DNA of 64,000 nt from Paraspadella gotoi. Lineage: Eukaryota > Chaetognatha. A program made the position numbers and the translations under genes. The DNA lies in the NCBI GenBank assembly GCA_051294375.1, contig CM119263.1, positions 15,055,574-15,119,573 of the forward strand. The letters are read 5' to 3'. The notes under the pieces are model-generated. The model saw only the letters and a program-made list of their open reading frames with translations, ran no database searches and had not been told where the DNA came from. Positions 41,713 to 54,160 of the stretch are shown here, piece after piece (positions within the stretch are counted from its first letter, which is position 1; every line of letters begins with the position of its first letter).

Positions 41713-43293
41713 GTGAGATTTTTCTGTGATGATTTTTTTCTAAATATTTCTGTCGAGATTTTTCGTCGTCGATTCTCCGGAAATTCCCGGGTGATTGTCT
41801 CTGTGTCTCCAATAAAATGTCCTCCCGACGTCATCGGTTCAACTCTCAAAACTTCCGGTTCGACCTCCTATTTTTTTTTCTGTCTTTCGTCCGAGAGACA
41901 ACGACCGCCTTCAGTTTTCAATTCTGTCTTTCGCCAAATCCGGACATCGACTCCGGATTTCCTCTCTTTTCTTCTCTTCTCTTTTCTTTTCTTTTTCTTT
42001 TCCCTTTCTCTGCTTTTCTTTTCTCTTCTATTTCGATTCTTCATCCATCAGACTTTTCCTCCCTCATTAAACGTAGTTCTCCCACGCCTGGAGATCCTCT
42101 CTCCCCTTTTCCTCGTTTTTTTTCCCCTTTTCTTTTCCTTTATTCTTTTGGATTGCATCCTTACTATTTTTCTTTGTCCATTTTTCCCGGCCCTTCGATC
42201 GGCCATCTNNNNNNNNNNNNNNNNNNNNNNNNNNNNNNNNNNNNNNNNNNNNNNNNNNNNNNNNNNNNNNNNNNNNNNNNNNNNNNNNNNNNNNNNNNNN
42301 NNNNNNNNNNNNNNNNNNNNNNNNNNNNNNNNNNNNNNNNNNNNNNNNNNNNNNNNNNNNNNNNNNNNNNNNNNNNNNNNNNNNNNNNNNNNNNNNNNAA
42401 AACAAAAAGGAAGAAGAGATCAATTTCCTTACCCCTCTCCCTTCCTCTCGTCTTTTGGCCGCCTGTTCTTTTTGTTTCAGGCTCGAGTGCATCTGACGCT
42501 GATATCCGGAAACGAGGAGGATTTTGCCCGAGGGCGGGCCTGGGGGAGAGAAAGCGTGGGAAGGGATGCGGGGTCAGAACGTAAGCTGGGCGAAGGAGGA
42601 AGCCAACTGTTTTTAATAGGGGGGGGGGGTCAGATGGTCAGACTGAGAGAATGACAAAGATCAAGTCGTCGCCAGCTCCGGCTTTTTCGGGATTATTGGC
42701 TTTTTTCCTGCCATTAATCTCTCTCCCTCACTCTCTCTCTCTCTCGAGAAAAGAAAATTCCGTTGTTTACTTTTTTACAATCTCAACTTTAGCGCATTCC
42801 AGACTATATATTTTTATACATTATCTCATCCTTTAATCACATTTTGTTGTAATATATAATAAATTAATTTTCTTTCTGACTTACAAATTTTTTTACTCAT
42901 TCACTGAAGACAAGCATAAGTTCACTTACCTTTAATGTTGAGAGTGCGAGGAAAAAATTGGCAGGAAAAGAAAAAAAAAAGAAATTTAGTAAGTTTACAA
43001 ATATTTTATCAACAGTTATGCTACAAGAATGGTAAATAGAACATTGTTCAAGAACTTCCTATTTCTATTGATTAACTGTTTTTCGATGTAAACCGCAGGC
43101 TTACTTATCACCACTCGATCGCGTAGTGCGTACTCGACTTCCGGTTAAAAACGCCTCCACAATAAAACCTCATAAAATCTTCTCCGAAAAGAGCGTTGAC
43201 TTCTCTCTAAGGAGCCCGAGGCGTCCATCGCGAGCTCTGGAAACCCTGTTAACCTTTGGTAACCCTTTGAGAATAGACAGAGAGAGAGAGAGA
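41713..43293. other. Pyrimidine-rich and AT-rich non-coding DNA
   Basis: TTC/CTT-rich to 42208, a 190 N gap (42209-42398), a G-rich patch (42530-42640), then AT-rich DNA. The long plus frames crossing the gap are an effect of N plus pyrimidine bias. Confidence 0.5.
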
Positions 43294-43394
43294 NNNNNNN
43301 NNNNNNNNNNNNNNNNNNNNNNNNNNNNNNNNNNNNNNNNNNNNNNNNNNNNNNNNNNNNNNNNNNNNNNNNNNNNNNNNNNNNNNNNNNNNNN
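43294..43394. other. Assembly gap inside a (GA)n array
   Basis: 101 N with GA repeats on both edges, so the missing sequence is probably more of the same dinucleotide. Confidence 0.95.
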
Positions 43395-43426
<32 letters not shown>

Positions 43427-43689
43427 ACGTGAACATATCTAACATCGCGTTTTTTGAGTAAAATGCGATCGTCTGAAAAAAATGAAAAACATTGAGAATC
43501 TAATCCTGAAAAAATGACGGGGTTATTTATATTGGAGAAAATAGTAAATATCGTTTTGATCATTTCCGGCATTGAGTCAAACAAGAGAGCAAAAATATAA
43601 AAATGGGCGGGGAATAGTAAGATTATGCGTGATGTTTTTTTTAAAAGTATTTATTAAGAGATAGACTAAATTGGAGAAATAATGATTTA
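43395..43689. other. (GA)n edge and AT-rich flank
   Basis: (GA)n to 43424, then AT-rich sequence. Confidence 0.6.
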
Positions 43690-44001
43690 TTACATCTCGG
43701 CGAAATGAACCCCTCGAAGCAAAACCTTTGCGTCGCCTAAAAACAAAAGAGCAGCGTAGAAACAAAGAGCGGCGAGTGAGCGAGTTAGCGAGATAGCGAG
43801 TGAATTCTCTCCTCCAGCGCCGAATCGTGGCGACTCTTTCAACGCCTCTAATTCCCTCGCGGACTCGACAAAGTGTCTTTGCCTCCGTCGCGGAAGAAAA
43901 GAATCAAAGACGCCGACTGGCGATTTCGACATCCCTCTCACCATGTGAACAACCTTGCACTTAGTCACTTTCTCCTCATTCACTCTCATCTTTCGCATCA
44001 C
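43690..44001 (-). CDS. Candidate small protein or terminal exon
   Basis: A 103-codon frame with natural composition: a basic, charged N-terminal part (MRVNEEKVTKCKVVHMVRG), a polar middle, then a hydrophobic segment (SLAALCFYAALLFLG) that could be a membrane span. The stop TAA overlaps AATAAA, a possible polyadenylation signal. A TTTTGTTTTTAG acceptor-like site lies inside the frame, so only the last part could be an exon read in another frame. I do not recognise the protein. Confidence 0.22.
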   Translation of the reverse strand: MMRKMRVNEEKVTKCKVVHMVRGMSKSPVGVFDSFLPRRRQRHFVESARELEALKESPRFGAGGENSLAISLTRSLAALCFYAALLFLGDAKVLLRGVHFAEM

Positions 44002-44916
44002 TATCTAATGTTGAAGGTAGGTCCCATGTAACCTTTACCACATCACACCTGCTTTCGCTCGCCACTCTCGTCCACAACACCGACGCTTTCCTGACGCCGT
44101 CGCTCAAGACNNNNNNNNNNNNNNNNNNNNNNNNNNNNNNNNNNNNNNNNNNNNNNNNNNNNNNNNNNNNNNNNNNNNNNNNNNNNNNNNNNNNNNNNNN
44201 NNNNNNNNNNNNNNNNNNNNNNNNNNNNNNNNNNNNNNNNNNNNNNNNNNNNNNNNNNNNNNNNNNNNNNNNNNNNNNNNNNNNNNNNNNNNNNNNNNNN
44301 NNNNNNNNNNNNNNNNNNNNNNNAGAGAGAGAGAGAGAGAGAGATATTAGACGTGTCTTCGGTCGGGGTGATATCGACTCAAGATCTATTTTTAGCCTCC
44401 AGCTCGCGGAACGCGAGAGACTTTTTATTATTTCGTCCGCTTTTTATTCGTTCCGGGCGGAAACAATATTTTTAAAATTAAGTTTAAAACGGGGTATCAG
44501 GCTTTGTTGTTGAAAAAACATACGGAAGATATAACTAGCAAATATTTTGGAGGATTCGATAAAACATGGCTTTCAATCTCTTGAAATCAATTTTAACAAA
44601 TTATTATGTTAAAATTAAATGACGTCCAAGATATAGGGAGAAAAGACGAGAACACTTTGAAAGCGAGAGAGCCATCGAGGAAAAAAGCGTAGAAAAAGAA
44701 TTCTTTGAAAAAGAAGTCGAGATTCGGATTTCTTTTAAAAATTCGATTTAACCGACATTCGAATTTCAATCGACGACAATAAAACGTCGAGTGAAGGACG
44801 AGTGAAAAACGTGAGTCAAAATCGATTCACATCACATCTGCGTTGACGGGAGAATTTCGAGTTGGGTGGAAGTCTTGAGGTTGAGGTCATCGTAACTTGA
44901 TCTTTCAAGTTTGGGG
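44002..44916. other. Gap and AT-rich DNA
   Basis: A 213 N gap (44111-44323) with (GA)n on its right edge, then AT-rich sequence without gene signals. Confidence 0.6.
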
Positions 44917-45061
44917 TTAACGTCCTGAGCCGAGATCAGAATCTCTGAAGACCAGTTGTCGGCTTCCCCAAATTACTAACATAGTATCTCTATTACACCA
45001 GCTCGTGAGTTTTACAGCCACGCCCCGTGGAACGAAGCTCGGCAGGCGGACCAGAGCCATC

Positions 45062-45280
45062 TCAATGACGTCGACGACGGCGACGCTTCGTTCGATGGCG
45101 CCACGGGGAGACGCTGGGCGTGGCCTCGAGGGGTTCCGCGTCTGTGTTTTCCACGGCGACGACGTCGATCGAGTCCGTGGAGAGAACAACGACGGAGGCG
45201 ACGACGATGACGACGACCACGACGACGATGGTGAATAATTTTTTCTTTCTCCCGAAATTCTGGGAAATGTTTTGATCCAA
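45062..45280 (-). CDS. Candidate membrane-anchor exon (Val-rich)
   Basis: A 72-codon frame with a short basic N-terminus (GRKKKLFT), a hydrophobic span rich in valine (IVVVVVVIVVASVVVLS), then an acidic stretch (DSIDVVAVENTDAEPLE) and a dibasic-rich end (RTKRRRRRRH). This layout fits a type II membrane anchor followed by a furin-like site. The valine run is encoded by a GTC array and could be chance; the opposite strand reads it as poly-Asp. The frame stops at 45062 and no continuation is obvious. Confidence 0.2.
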   Translation of the reverse strand: MDQNISQNFGRKKKLFTIVVVVVVIVVASVVVLSTDSIDVVAVENTDAEPLEATPSVSPWRHRTKRRRRRRH

Positions 45281-46439
45281 ATCCTAGCGTTACGAGCGCC
45301 ATATTGAGAGGGAGGGGGAAATTGGGAAAGAGAGAGAGCGTGGGGAGGCGGGAGGGAGAGGGGGGGAAGGAAGAAAAAGAAAAACCTATCGAAGCAAAAA
45401 TTGACGCTGAGAGAAAAGAGAAAAGAGAAACGAGATTGCGAACGGAAATATAAAAAAAAGGTTTCGGCGGAAAAGAGCGAGGCGTGGAGAAAAGGAAGGA
45501 ATAAACACGAAAAGACGACGAAAACATACAAAGAAATAAAGAGGATAAATTAGAAGAGCTTGGATGGAGAGAGAGAGAGGAGACAGAGAAGTAAGAGTTA
45601 GCAGACGGAGAGAGGAGAGGAGTAGGTAGAAAAGAAGAAGCATGAGAGAGAGGAAGAGAGATGCGAGAGAAAGTGAGACTGAAAAGACTCAAAAGAGAGG
45701 ATGGAGTACCCGCAATGAAAACTCACACACTCTCTAAATTACACTGCCAATATTAGCCCAGTGACAGAGGGAGTATGGAATAACGATATTGGGTCTTCCA
45801 GAACCACGGTCTCTCTTTCTCTCTCGTCGCTCTCTCTCTCTCTTCTTTCCTTTCTCTCTCTCTTCTCTGGGTCGTCTCTCTCTCTGTGTGGTGGTGTCAT
45901 TTCGATTCCAGTTTTTTCTCTCATTTCTCATTTTTTTCGATATTTTTTGGGGCTTTTCTCTCCCTCTCGTTCGGTTACGAGGTTCTATCTTTTTTTTAGA
46001 AATTTTTATTTTTTTTTAGTTCCAACTTTTTTTTGAGGTCTGGCTTTTTTCCTATTTTTTTTTTCTTTCCAAGTTCTTTCAAATTTTCTCGCTCGATAAT
46101 AGCACCCGACGTTGGAACCTTATTTGAAAATAAACCGAGATTCCGTCGCCATCATTTTTTTAAAAAATAATCTCAAACCAGCAGAGATGATTGAAAACTC
46201 TGTCGTTGCGAAATGAAAAAGAGAAATCGCATTTCATTAGCGATCGAAATCCGATCGCGAGGAAATAATTTCCCAGCATCTCGTTTTCGCAGTCGCCCAT
46301 GTCTGGCCTTTCTGTCTGGCCTACCTGTCTGCCAAGCCTATCAGCCGAACCAACCTCGTTTTCGCGAATAGAGAAAATGCGGGCAGACGTCGCAGAGGGC
46401 GCATTCGTGCGTCGCGCATCTTTTCACCGCCTTTTTCTC
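45281..46439. other. Purine-rich then pyrimidine-rich non-coding DNA
   Basis: Purine-rich at 45310-45700, CT-rich at 45810-45890, T-rich to 46090. No gene signal. Confidence 0.5.
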
Positions 46440-46720
46440 TGACTCAGCGACTGGCGACGCCAATGCCATCCCTCACCACGCTCCATCCCCGCCACCGTCG
46501 CCACCCACCCGCCAACGTCACCCGGCCGCCCGCCGCCGACGCCAACTTTATTTACGAGGATTTTCGCGTCACCGCCTTCCGCACATTCTCTCTCCCCCGA
46601 GATGGCGCGGCTCTCGCATGCAAAAGGGAGTCGAGCCGAGAGAGGAAGGCGCGCCGCCTCGCGCGCGGAAACAAATCTCGTGGCGGCCCGGACCGGTAGA
46701 GGGCCGAGTCGAGAGTCTCT
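46440..46720. other. CpG-rich patch
   Basis: About 280 bp of locally high GC with many CG dinucleotides and open frames on both strands. It could be a promoter-proximal island or a 5' exon, but no TATA, initiator or splice pattern is clear. Confidence 0.35.
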
Positions 46721-47296
46721 TTCTATGGAAGAATGACTCCTTTTTGCTTGGCGAGTCCCTTTCACTCTTATGGGGAAGCACGGTGCTGTAGAAAGGTAAA
46801 TAACAATGCAGAATAACTATAATCAAAAGTTAAAATAGAAAAGTAATAATTAGACAAATCCGCAACGCTTTTGTGCTTCTTTGAATTTTTCTACGCACAA
46901 TTAGTTTCCGAGAGAGTCACCGGGCTAGACAGGCCGTAAAATAAGAGTGGTCCACCGAGTAGCGTCACGAGTGTCCGGAAGGCGTAAGACTGTGACGTGA
47001 AAAACAACGAAGGACGTGACGTGAAAAGACGAGCGTCAGGGTTAATTCAATTAACGCCCTTGGAGATAGAAAATTGAGTACAACGTGAAAGGCAAGGCCG
47101 GCGGCGCTGACGATGACATGGCGTCAGGGCCGTTCCGACAACACCTTCCTCGATTCTAACACGACCGATCCGAACAAGAACTCAACTCATTCCCGCCCTC
47201 GACCCTTGCTACGCGCGCCCCCATCCTCGCGACCCTGTATCCAAACCCTGCCGCCACTGCTTCTTGCCTTTCGTACGAGGATGAATTACGCCAAGC
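46721..47296. other. Non-coding DNA
   Basis: Mixed composition; 47090-47280 is again CG-rich. No supported gene. Confidence 0.4.
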
Positions 47297-47314
47297 GGGG
47301 GAGAGAGAGAGAGG

Positions 47315-47373
<59 letters not shown>

Positions 47374-47390
47374 AGGAGAGAGAGAGAGAG
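47297..47390. repeat. (GA)n microsatellite
   Basis: GA dinucleotides with a few GG interruptions. Confidence 0.95.
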
Positions 47391-48777
47391 AAAATCGCGC
47401 ATCGGTCAAGCGTCGTCTTTATTTGTATTCCGGACAAAACATCAGGGGGCGTTGACGTAGGCGTCGTCGTCAATGCACTGGCTTAGCGATCGTCGTCGTC
47501 GACGTCGTCATCGTCGTTCTCGTCGTCGTCTAGATTTTTTATTTAACCTCATTACACAATTTGATTACACAAGAACGTGGGCGGTTTTAAAAGTTAAAAC
47601 CTCAAGCAGAGATATATAATACGTATAATTTATAGTACCTATAATCGATATTACTATTATCTAATCTATATTGTTCCGTTCTGGGGGCAATGTCTTCTGC
47701 GGTGACTCCTAGCAGCTTTCGCCATATAGTATTATTCGTTGAAATAAGAAACCGAAGGAAAGAGAAGGAAAGAGAAAGAGAGAGAAAGAGAGAGAAAATC
47801 TGAGACACCCAGGATCTTAAGCCTTTGTCGTCTTCCTCTTCGCTTAACTCAAGAAGGATTGTGAGAGTTAAGGAAGGAAAGAAAAGAGAGGAGAATAAAT
47901 AAGAGAAGATGGAAAGATAGAAACGAATGAAGATTGAAGGAAAAAAAAGAAAAGAGAAGAGAAAAGAAGAGACGAGAAGAGAAGATAAGAGAAAACAAAA
48001 TAAAGAACTGATGGAAGGAGAAAAAATCTTTTCTGGAATCTGAACTCTACAGTAAAACGAAAATCGTCGAGTGGCTTACCTAACCCATCGACGACTCGCT
48101 CCTCACCCCAATTGGATTCACGCCCTCCCTTCTACACCCCGCCGCTTCCTCCCTTCTGGATTGACCGTTTTTGCGGTCAGTAGGAATTTACCCAAGGCGT
48201 CCCGGCGACCGCAGCCGACGACCGAAGCGACCAGATCGTTTCCTTGTTTTAAAACGAAGGAATTGGGATGGAATACGCGATTGGTTGCCGGGATTTGCGT
48301 CTGTTGGGCTCGGGCGAGAGTAGGGTTAGTGGTGGGTTTGGGATAACCCTACTTTCCCCCTGAAAAGGGTGAGCGTTGGCTTTGGTGGATGAAGATGCAG
48401 GGATAAAACTAACCCGGCATTTTTCCCCGAATTTGTGCGCCTGCTCAAAGTCCAAAATTGTTGTCACCTACTGGTCTGCTAGATTATTTTTCACTTCTTC
48501 TTACTTCTCAATCACCTGTCAAGAATCATGAATGTAACAAAGTTTTACGATATTTTTCTGATTTATTAAAAATAATTTTAGCCTAAAAAAATCGGCCGCT
48601 CACGGTGGAGATGAGCTTCGACCGCCGCAGGAAGTTCCCACGGGCGGGTGGAGCTAACCCCGAGCTCTGGCGTCTCCAGACGAGTGGATTTAACGACGTC
48701 AGTGCCGCCCAGTTTTTAAGATGGGAAAAGAGAGAACGACATCTGCCCATTCTCCTTCTGACAGATTCCCCTGTGAT
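47391..48777. other. Non-coding DNA
   Basis: GTC/TCG-rich words at 47480-47530, GA patches at 47760-47800 and 47870-48000, and otherwise unremarkable sequence up to the fold-back element. A 91-codon plus frame (48071-48346) has no recognisable domain. Confidence 0.45.
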
Positions 48778-48786
48778 GTGAACAGT

Positions 48787-49397
48787 AAGGCGTAGTGAAA
48801 GTTACGTACGAAAATTCTAAAGGTCAATTATGAACAACATACCATCAGTGAACATTAATTTGTAAAAAAAATTAATTTTATGTTTTTTAATTTTCGCAGT
48901 AGGCTATATTTATATATAGTACTATCCTTATAAAATCGAAAAATTTCAAAATAGGCTTTTCTTAATTTTGATTGCAGATTTGAATTCCTCGTCAAAAGTT
49001 GATAAAAGAAAATATAAATTATTTTGAAAAATTCTTTCATTAAGTGGGTTAAAAATTACAAAAACTATATTTAATATATAAAAAGTTAATTTTCAGCTTA
49101 AAATATAGTTTTTTCTCATTTTTGACCCACTTAATGAAGGAATTTTTTAAAAAGAGTTATATTTCTTTTTATCAACTTTTTATGACGAATCCAAATCTGC
49201 AAAAAAATCTTAGAAAAAACTGTTTTAAAATTTTAACATTTATTGGATTAGTACTAGTACAAATATGGCCTACTGCGTAAATTGTAAAATTTATTATAAA
49301 TTTTTTTTATACATAAATGTTCATTAGTATAATGTTGTTCGTTCCTCACTTTTAGAATTTTAATTAAAGTTAAATTTAGAAATTTTACTACGCCTTA
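48787..49397. mobile_element. Fold-back (MULE-like) DNA element, 611 bp
   Basis: Almost the whole element is one long inverted repeat: arms of about 290-320 bp meet near 49080, with outer ends AAGGCGTAGT / ACTACGCCTT and inner arms such as TTCATTAAGTGGGT pairing with ACCCACTTAATGAA. The sequence GTGAACAGT flanks it on both sides (48778-48786 and 49398-49406), a 9 bp target duplication. Long terminal inverted repeats plus 9 bp duplications are the pattern of Mutator-like and fold-back elements. It encodes no protein and would need a transposase elsewhere. Confidence 0.75.
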
Positions 49398-49420
49398 GTG
49401 AACAGTAGCTTACCTGCGAA

Positions 49421-49445
49421 GGGGAAAGAGAGAGAGAGACAGAGC

Positions 49446-49508
<63 letters not shown>
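49421..49508. repeat. (GA)n microsatellite
   Basis: GA dinucleotides with AAAG and CAG interruptions, close to the right end of the fold-back element. Confidence 0.95.
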
Positions 49509-49509
<1 letters not shown>

Positions 49510-50540
49510 CAGGACTTTTTTAATGAAGTGTTTTGCTGATTAAACCGGGAAAGAAATATAACTAGAACGGCAGGGGTCATTCACTTTTGGATTGGCGAAA
49601 GAAGGCTGAGGTCTAAATTAAGTGAGAAAGAGACGAAGGATAGCAAGAAAAAAAAATTATGATGGCGGACGAAAAACTAAAACAACAAGTTGTGACTATT
49701 TTGGGAAGGAAAGAAATACTGGTCCATACAACTACATTTTTCATTGACTCCCTCTTTCTCCACCGCGGCAAGACAGATGACACGCGCCTTCTTAAATCCT
49801 AAACCCAACGTCGCTTTCTGTCTTCTCTCTTTAGTTTTCCTTCTCCCCCATTTCTCTTTTCCCTTCTCCGCTCATCCCCCCTCTTCCCATTTCCCCCCAG
49901 AAATTCCCAGTTGTCGGCCGGCGGCGATCAAAGGATCTTCGGAGTCCGCGAGTCCGAAGCCAAAGTCTCTACCCCGAGGCGAGGAGGAAGAGGAAGGGGG
50001 GGTGGGTGGAGAGTAGGATAGGAGGAGGGATTGGGTAATGGGACGAGGGCGAGGAGAAGAGGAAGGGGGGGTGGAGTGGAGAAACAGGTGTAGGGGGGAT
50101 TGGAATGACGAAGGGCGAGGAGAAGATTAGAGAAATGAGGAAGGAAGAGTGAAGTGAAGAAAGGTGAAGAAAAGGAATCGGAGGAACGGAGGAAAGCCGT
50201 TACCGGAGAAACGAAAGGGTTTAGTCCGAAATGCGGGTCTCTGGGTTTGCGAGAATCGTGAGAGCAAAGGAAAATGTGTCATCAAGAAGAATCGGAATAG
50301 ACATTAAGCAATTGGGAATCGGGAAAGGATATAGAAAGGGGAAATAGAAAAATGACAATGAATACCGATTTAATGTTTGAGAAAATACTCCAAAAAAAAA
50401 AAGAAAATTAAACGGAAATAGAATACGGAACAGGGTTGATGGCAAAGAGAAATAATACGAAGAACATCGTCGCGAATTAAGAGTGACACATGATTTAAGG
50501 CGAGACGGAGGAAGTCGGTAGCGTTTTCTGTTCCGACAGT
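49509..50540. other. Non-coding DNA
   Basis: AT-rich, then a G-rich AGGAAGGGGGGGTGG-type stretch with two similar copies near 49990 and 50065, then AT-rich. A 90-codon plus frame (49744-50016) is not convincing. Confidence 0.45.
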
Positions 50541-50874
50541 TCAATGACTCAGTTGTTTCACGGTCGATTTCGTTTCAAAGAGAAACAGTTTGACAACGAC
50601 CATCAATTCCAACGCAATAACAGGGCAATACCCACTGCAATCGGTGAACGTTTTATTCTTAAAGCGTAATTGCTTGAATAATTCGGCAAGCTTTGCTAAT
50701 GAATCAAATTACGATAGTTTACCTGATCATTTGCCGGATCATTTAGCTCAGTTGTTTTATTCAAGTTTAAAAAATTTTATCTTGTATTGGTTTATTTCAT
50801 TTGGTTAGTAAGTATTTAAATCGCCTGCATCACGTGGTTTAAACTAAATTCTCTCGAATGGATTCATTCGCTCG

Positions 50875-50930
50875 GTTTGCTTGGTTCGCTCGGCTTGCTT
50901 GGTTCGCTCGGCTTGCTTGGTTCGCTATTA
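50875..50930. repeat. 18 bp minisatellite
   Basis: Three tandem units of TTGCTTGGTTCGCTCGGC. The corresponding stretch in the other copies is degraded by insertions. Confidence 0.85.
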
Positions 50931-51845
50931 GAGAGGAGAAGAGATTTCCTGAGGGCGATCGTCGTGTGTGTAAAGGGGGCGGGCCGGGGGGGGGGGAAGG
51001 GAAGGCGAGATCCGTGTGATGAATGGGCAAAGCAAACGATGGAAACCGTGAATACTGAAGAGTTACGGGACCAGAATAAGGATCTCCGCCGCCTCTAATC
51101 TCTATCCGTCTCTCCTTTTTTTTCTCTCTCTTTCTTATCCCCTCTTTTTCCCTCTCCCAAAAGAAGATCGGTTGGGATTGCAGCGGGACAGATAAGGAGT
51201 CTTAGTGAGCGAGAGAAGAGAAGTGACGACAGTCGTGGATGAGATTAAACGCTGCAACGATTTCACTCAATACACACGTTGAAGTAAGATAGAAAAAAAC
51301 CATTCCATGAAAGAAAGAAAAATATGTTTTCCTTTTTTTTATAGCGCAAGATATGGGAAAGAGATGAGCAAATGAAAAGAGAAATAAAAAATGGAGAAGG
51401 GAGAGAAAAAAAAAAATCGGAACCGGTTCAAACTTTTTTTCAATTCAGTTCAGCGCCCGGTCTTGTCATCATTATTCATTGTTTAAGCGCGGCGCGACGT
51501 CGCTGGAACCGACGACGATGACGACGACGATGGCGACGACGATGGCGACGAAGGGGACGTCAATGAGGGAAAACGACGACGATGTGGCCACCGACGAGGG
51601 AGAACTGCGCCTTAGGGACAATAAGTCACTCGATAACAAAGCGGCAGCGTCGTCGTCAATGTAGGGAACAAGTGTAACCAATGTAAGAACAACGACAACA
51701 AAAACGACGATGGAATCGAACCGGCGAAATCGAAGAAAACTGCGGTAGATGTCGCGTCGGAGAGTTAATCAAATAAGAAAAAAGGAGAAGAGAACGAAGG
51801 AAGAAAAACAGGAAGGGAACAAGCGAGATGAGGAAATTGAATGTC

Positions 51846-51919
<74 letters not shown>

Positions 51920-52023
51920 ACGAAAGAGAGGTGGAGATTGGAAGAAGAGAGAAAGAAAGAGACAGAAGACAGAGATATAGATGGAGACAAAAGGAAGAAA
52001 GAAAAGAAAGACTGATATATCGA

Positions 52024-52091
<68 letters not shown>
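51846..52091. repeat. Paired (GAAA)n arrays
   Basis: Two tetranucleotide arrays of about 75 bp separated by about 100 bp of unique purine-rich DNA. Frames reading SFFLSFFL or KERKKERK are artefacts. Confidence 0.95.
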
Positions 52092-52094
<3 letters not shown>

Positions 52095-52507
52095 TAAAAT
52101 TGGACGAAGAAAGTCGCGACGAAATTCGCGCAAACAACCCGAGGCGACAGAAACACGCCCACTATTATCTTTTCTTTCTTCCTCTCTTTTCCTTTTTCTT
52201 TTCTCCTCACCCTTTCTCCGATTTCTGACTTTTTTTAAAAACATTTTTCCTTCCTTCCTCCTTTTTTCCTCGACTTTCCATCCGTAAATAGCGTCGGTTT
52301 GCAGTTCATTTCATTCGTTCTTTTGATTTTTTTTTTTCTTCTTCTCATCCTCTTTTTTCTTTTCCTCTCGTTCCTCCCTTTTTCTCTCTTTCTTCCTTTC
52401 TCTCTTTTTTCCTTTCACCTCCTTTTTCCTTATTTCCTTTACACGTCACTCATCGCGATGTGGACCCTCGAGGTTCTGCGACAAAAGGGATTTCGATTCC
52501 CAGGGGG

Positions 52508-52545
<38 letters not shown>

Positions 52546-52734
52546 CTGTCTTTTTCTTTGTTCTCCCGAGCCTCTCTCTCTCTAAAACGTCTTCTTCTTC
52601 GCTCGATTCACGTCATCTTCTTCACCGATGTCACCCACAAAACATTTATGTTTTGTTTTGTTTTTTGTTTCTTTTTTTTGGACGAATCGACCGACAAAAT
52701 TTTGTTTTAAAAAAACAATACTGCCAAGGATGTG

Positions 52735-52808
52735 AAGGATAGGATAGGAATGGAATAGGATAGGATAGGATAGGAATGGAATAGGATAGGATAGGATAGG
52801 ATAGGAAT
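52735..52808. repeat. (AGGAT)n pentamer array with AGGAATGGAAT units
   Basis: Pentanucleotide repeats present only in copy X. Copies Y and Z have about 20-25 bp of non-repeated sequence at this position. Confidence 0.85.
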
Positions 52809-53740
52809 GCAGATTTGCTCTTGAAGCAGCTTCGTGTCATTTGCATAATTCTTCCCCCCAAAAATGTTCGCCTTCAAAATTGGACGCGCGCGTTCTTCTG
52901 AGATTATATTCGTTTGTCAAGCTTTTTTATTTTATCGTTGCGTTGAGTTGATTTTTGTAAAGCGAACATAATTTATATCGATTATCTACTTCAATGTTTT
53001 GAACAATGTTTTGAACATTTTGAACAATGTTTTGAACATTTTGAACAATATTTTGAACATAATTTTTATCGTTTAACTACTTCAATGTGTTTACTGATTC
53101 CGGTCTACGTCAATTTTAGAATCGTTTATCCTCGTCCTTTCTTTCTCTTCCTCTTCGTTTTCAGTCTCTATTTTCTCCTCTCTTTCTTTTTTTTCCCTTT
53201 TGCTCGATATATTTTTTTTTCTCTTAGAGGTAAAGGGGATTCCTCCGCACCCCCCGGGAGAAAGGAAAGACGTATCTGTCTTCTTTGTTTCAATTGGATT
53301 TATTAAATGTATCCCAATAGAAAAAGAACAAAACATTTCTTTTCCTTTTCCTCTATTTATTTCTTTCCTTTTCGTTCCATCATTTCTTCTTATCTTTCTT
53401 TCTTTTTTTCCCTTCCGTTTCGTTCCTTTTCTCCGTCTTCCTCCATTCTTATCAGGTCGATATGTACGTTTCTACCTTTTTTCTTTTTGATCCCTTTTTT
53501 TTCGTTTCAATTCTTTCCTTTCGTCTCTTTCTTTCTTATCTTCTTTTCCGATATTTTCCTTACTTCTCTTCCTTTCTTCCCTATCTTTCTTTTCTTTCCT
53601 TAGAACTGCTTCTCTAGTCTTTGAGGATGAAAGGAATCGCTAAACGAAGAAGGAAAGAAAAAACTTCCGTCGGTCGGTTAAGCGACATTCCAGTTTAGTC
53701 TCATTGTCATGGAAATTGTCGAGATCTAGACTCACTTTCC

Positions 53741-53878
<138 letters not shown>

Positions 53879-54160
53879 CCAAGCAAGAAGAAATAAGAGA
53901 CGAAATCTTAAAAACACGGGAAGAAAATATTATATATTCTAAATGACAGACCTTTCACTTTCAAAAACAAAAAAATAACATGTCTGCGGATATTCGTTTT
54001 TGTGTGCCTTTCAAAGAAAAAAAAATTGTACTGTCTTTATTTATTTATCTATTTATTTATTTATTTATTTATTTATTGCTTTCCGAATAGTTTACAATTT
54101 ATAGATTTTCATCCGTAAATGACATTCATTGCTGTAAGTGAAAATATACGTACATATTTT

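Noticed and set aside
44960-45060. RLP...P...L-like segment resembling the start of M1 aminopeptidase ectodomains downstream of the Val-rich anchor
   Set aside because: Spacing is one residue short, the tyrosine and aspartate of the usual motif are missing, and a frameshift is needed to join it to the anchor.
51656-52287. Frames reading SFFLSFFL or KERKKERK across (GAAA)n arrays
   Set aside because: Translations of tetranucleotide microsatellites; the frames are not conserved among the three copies of the segment.
52735-52808. Telomere-like repeat
   Set aside because: The AGGAT/GGAAT pentamers do not match known animal telomere units and are internal to a duplicated segment.
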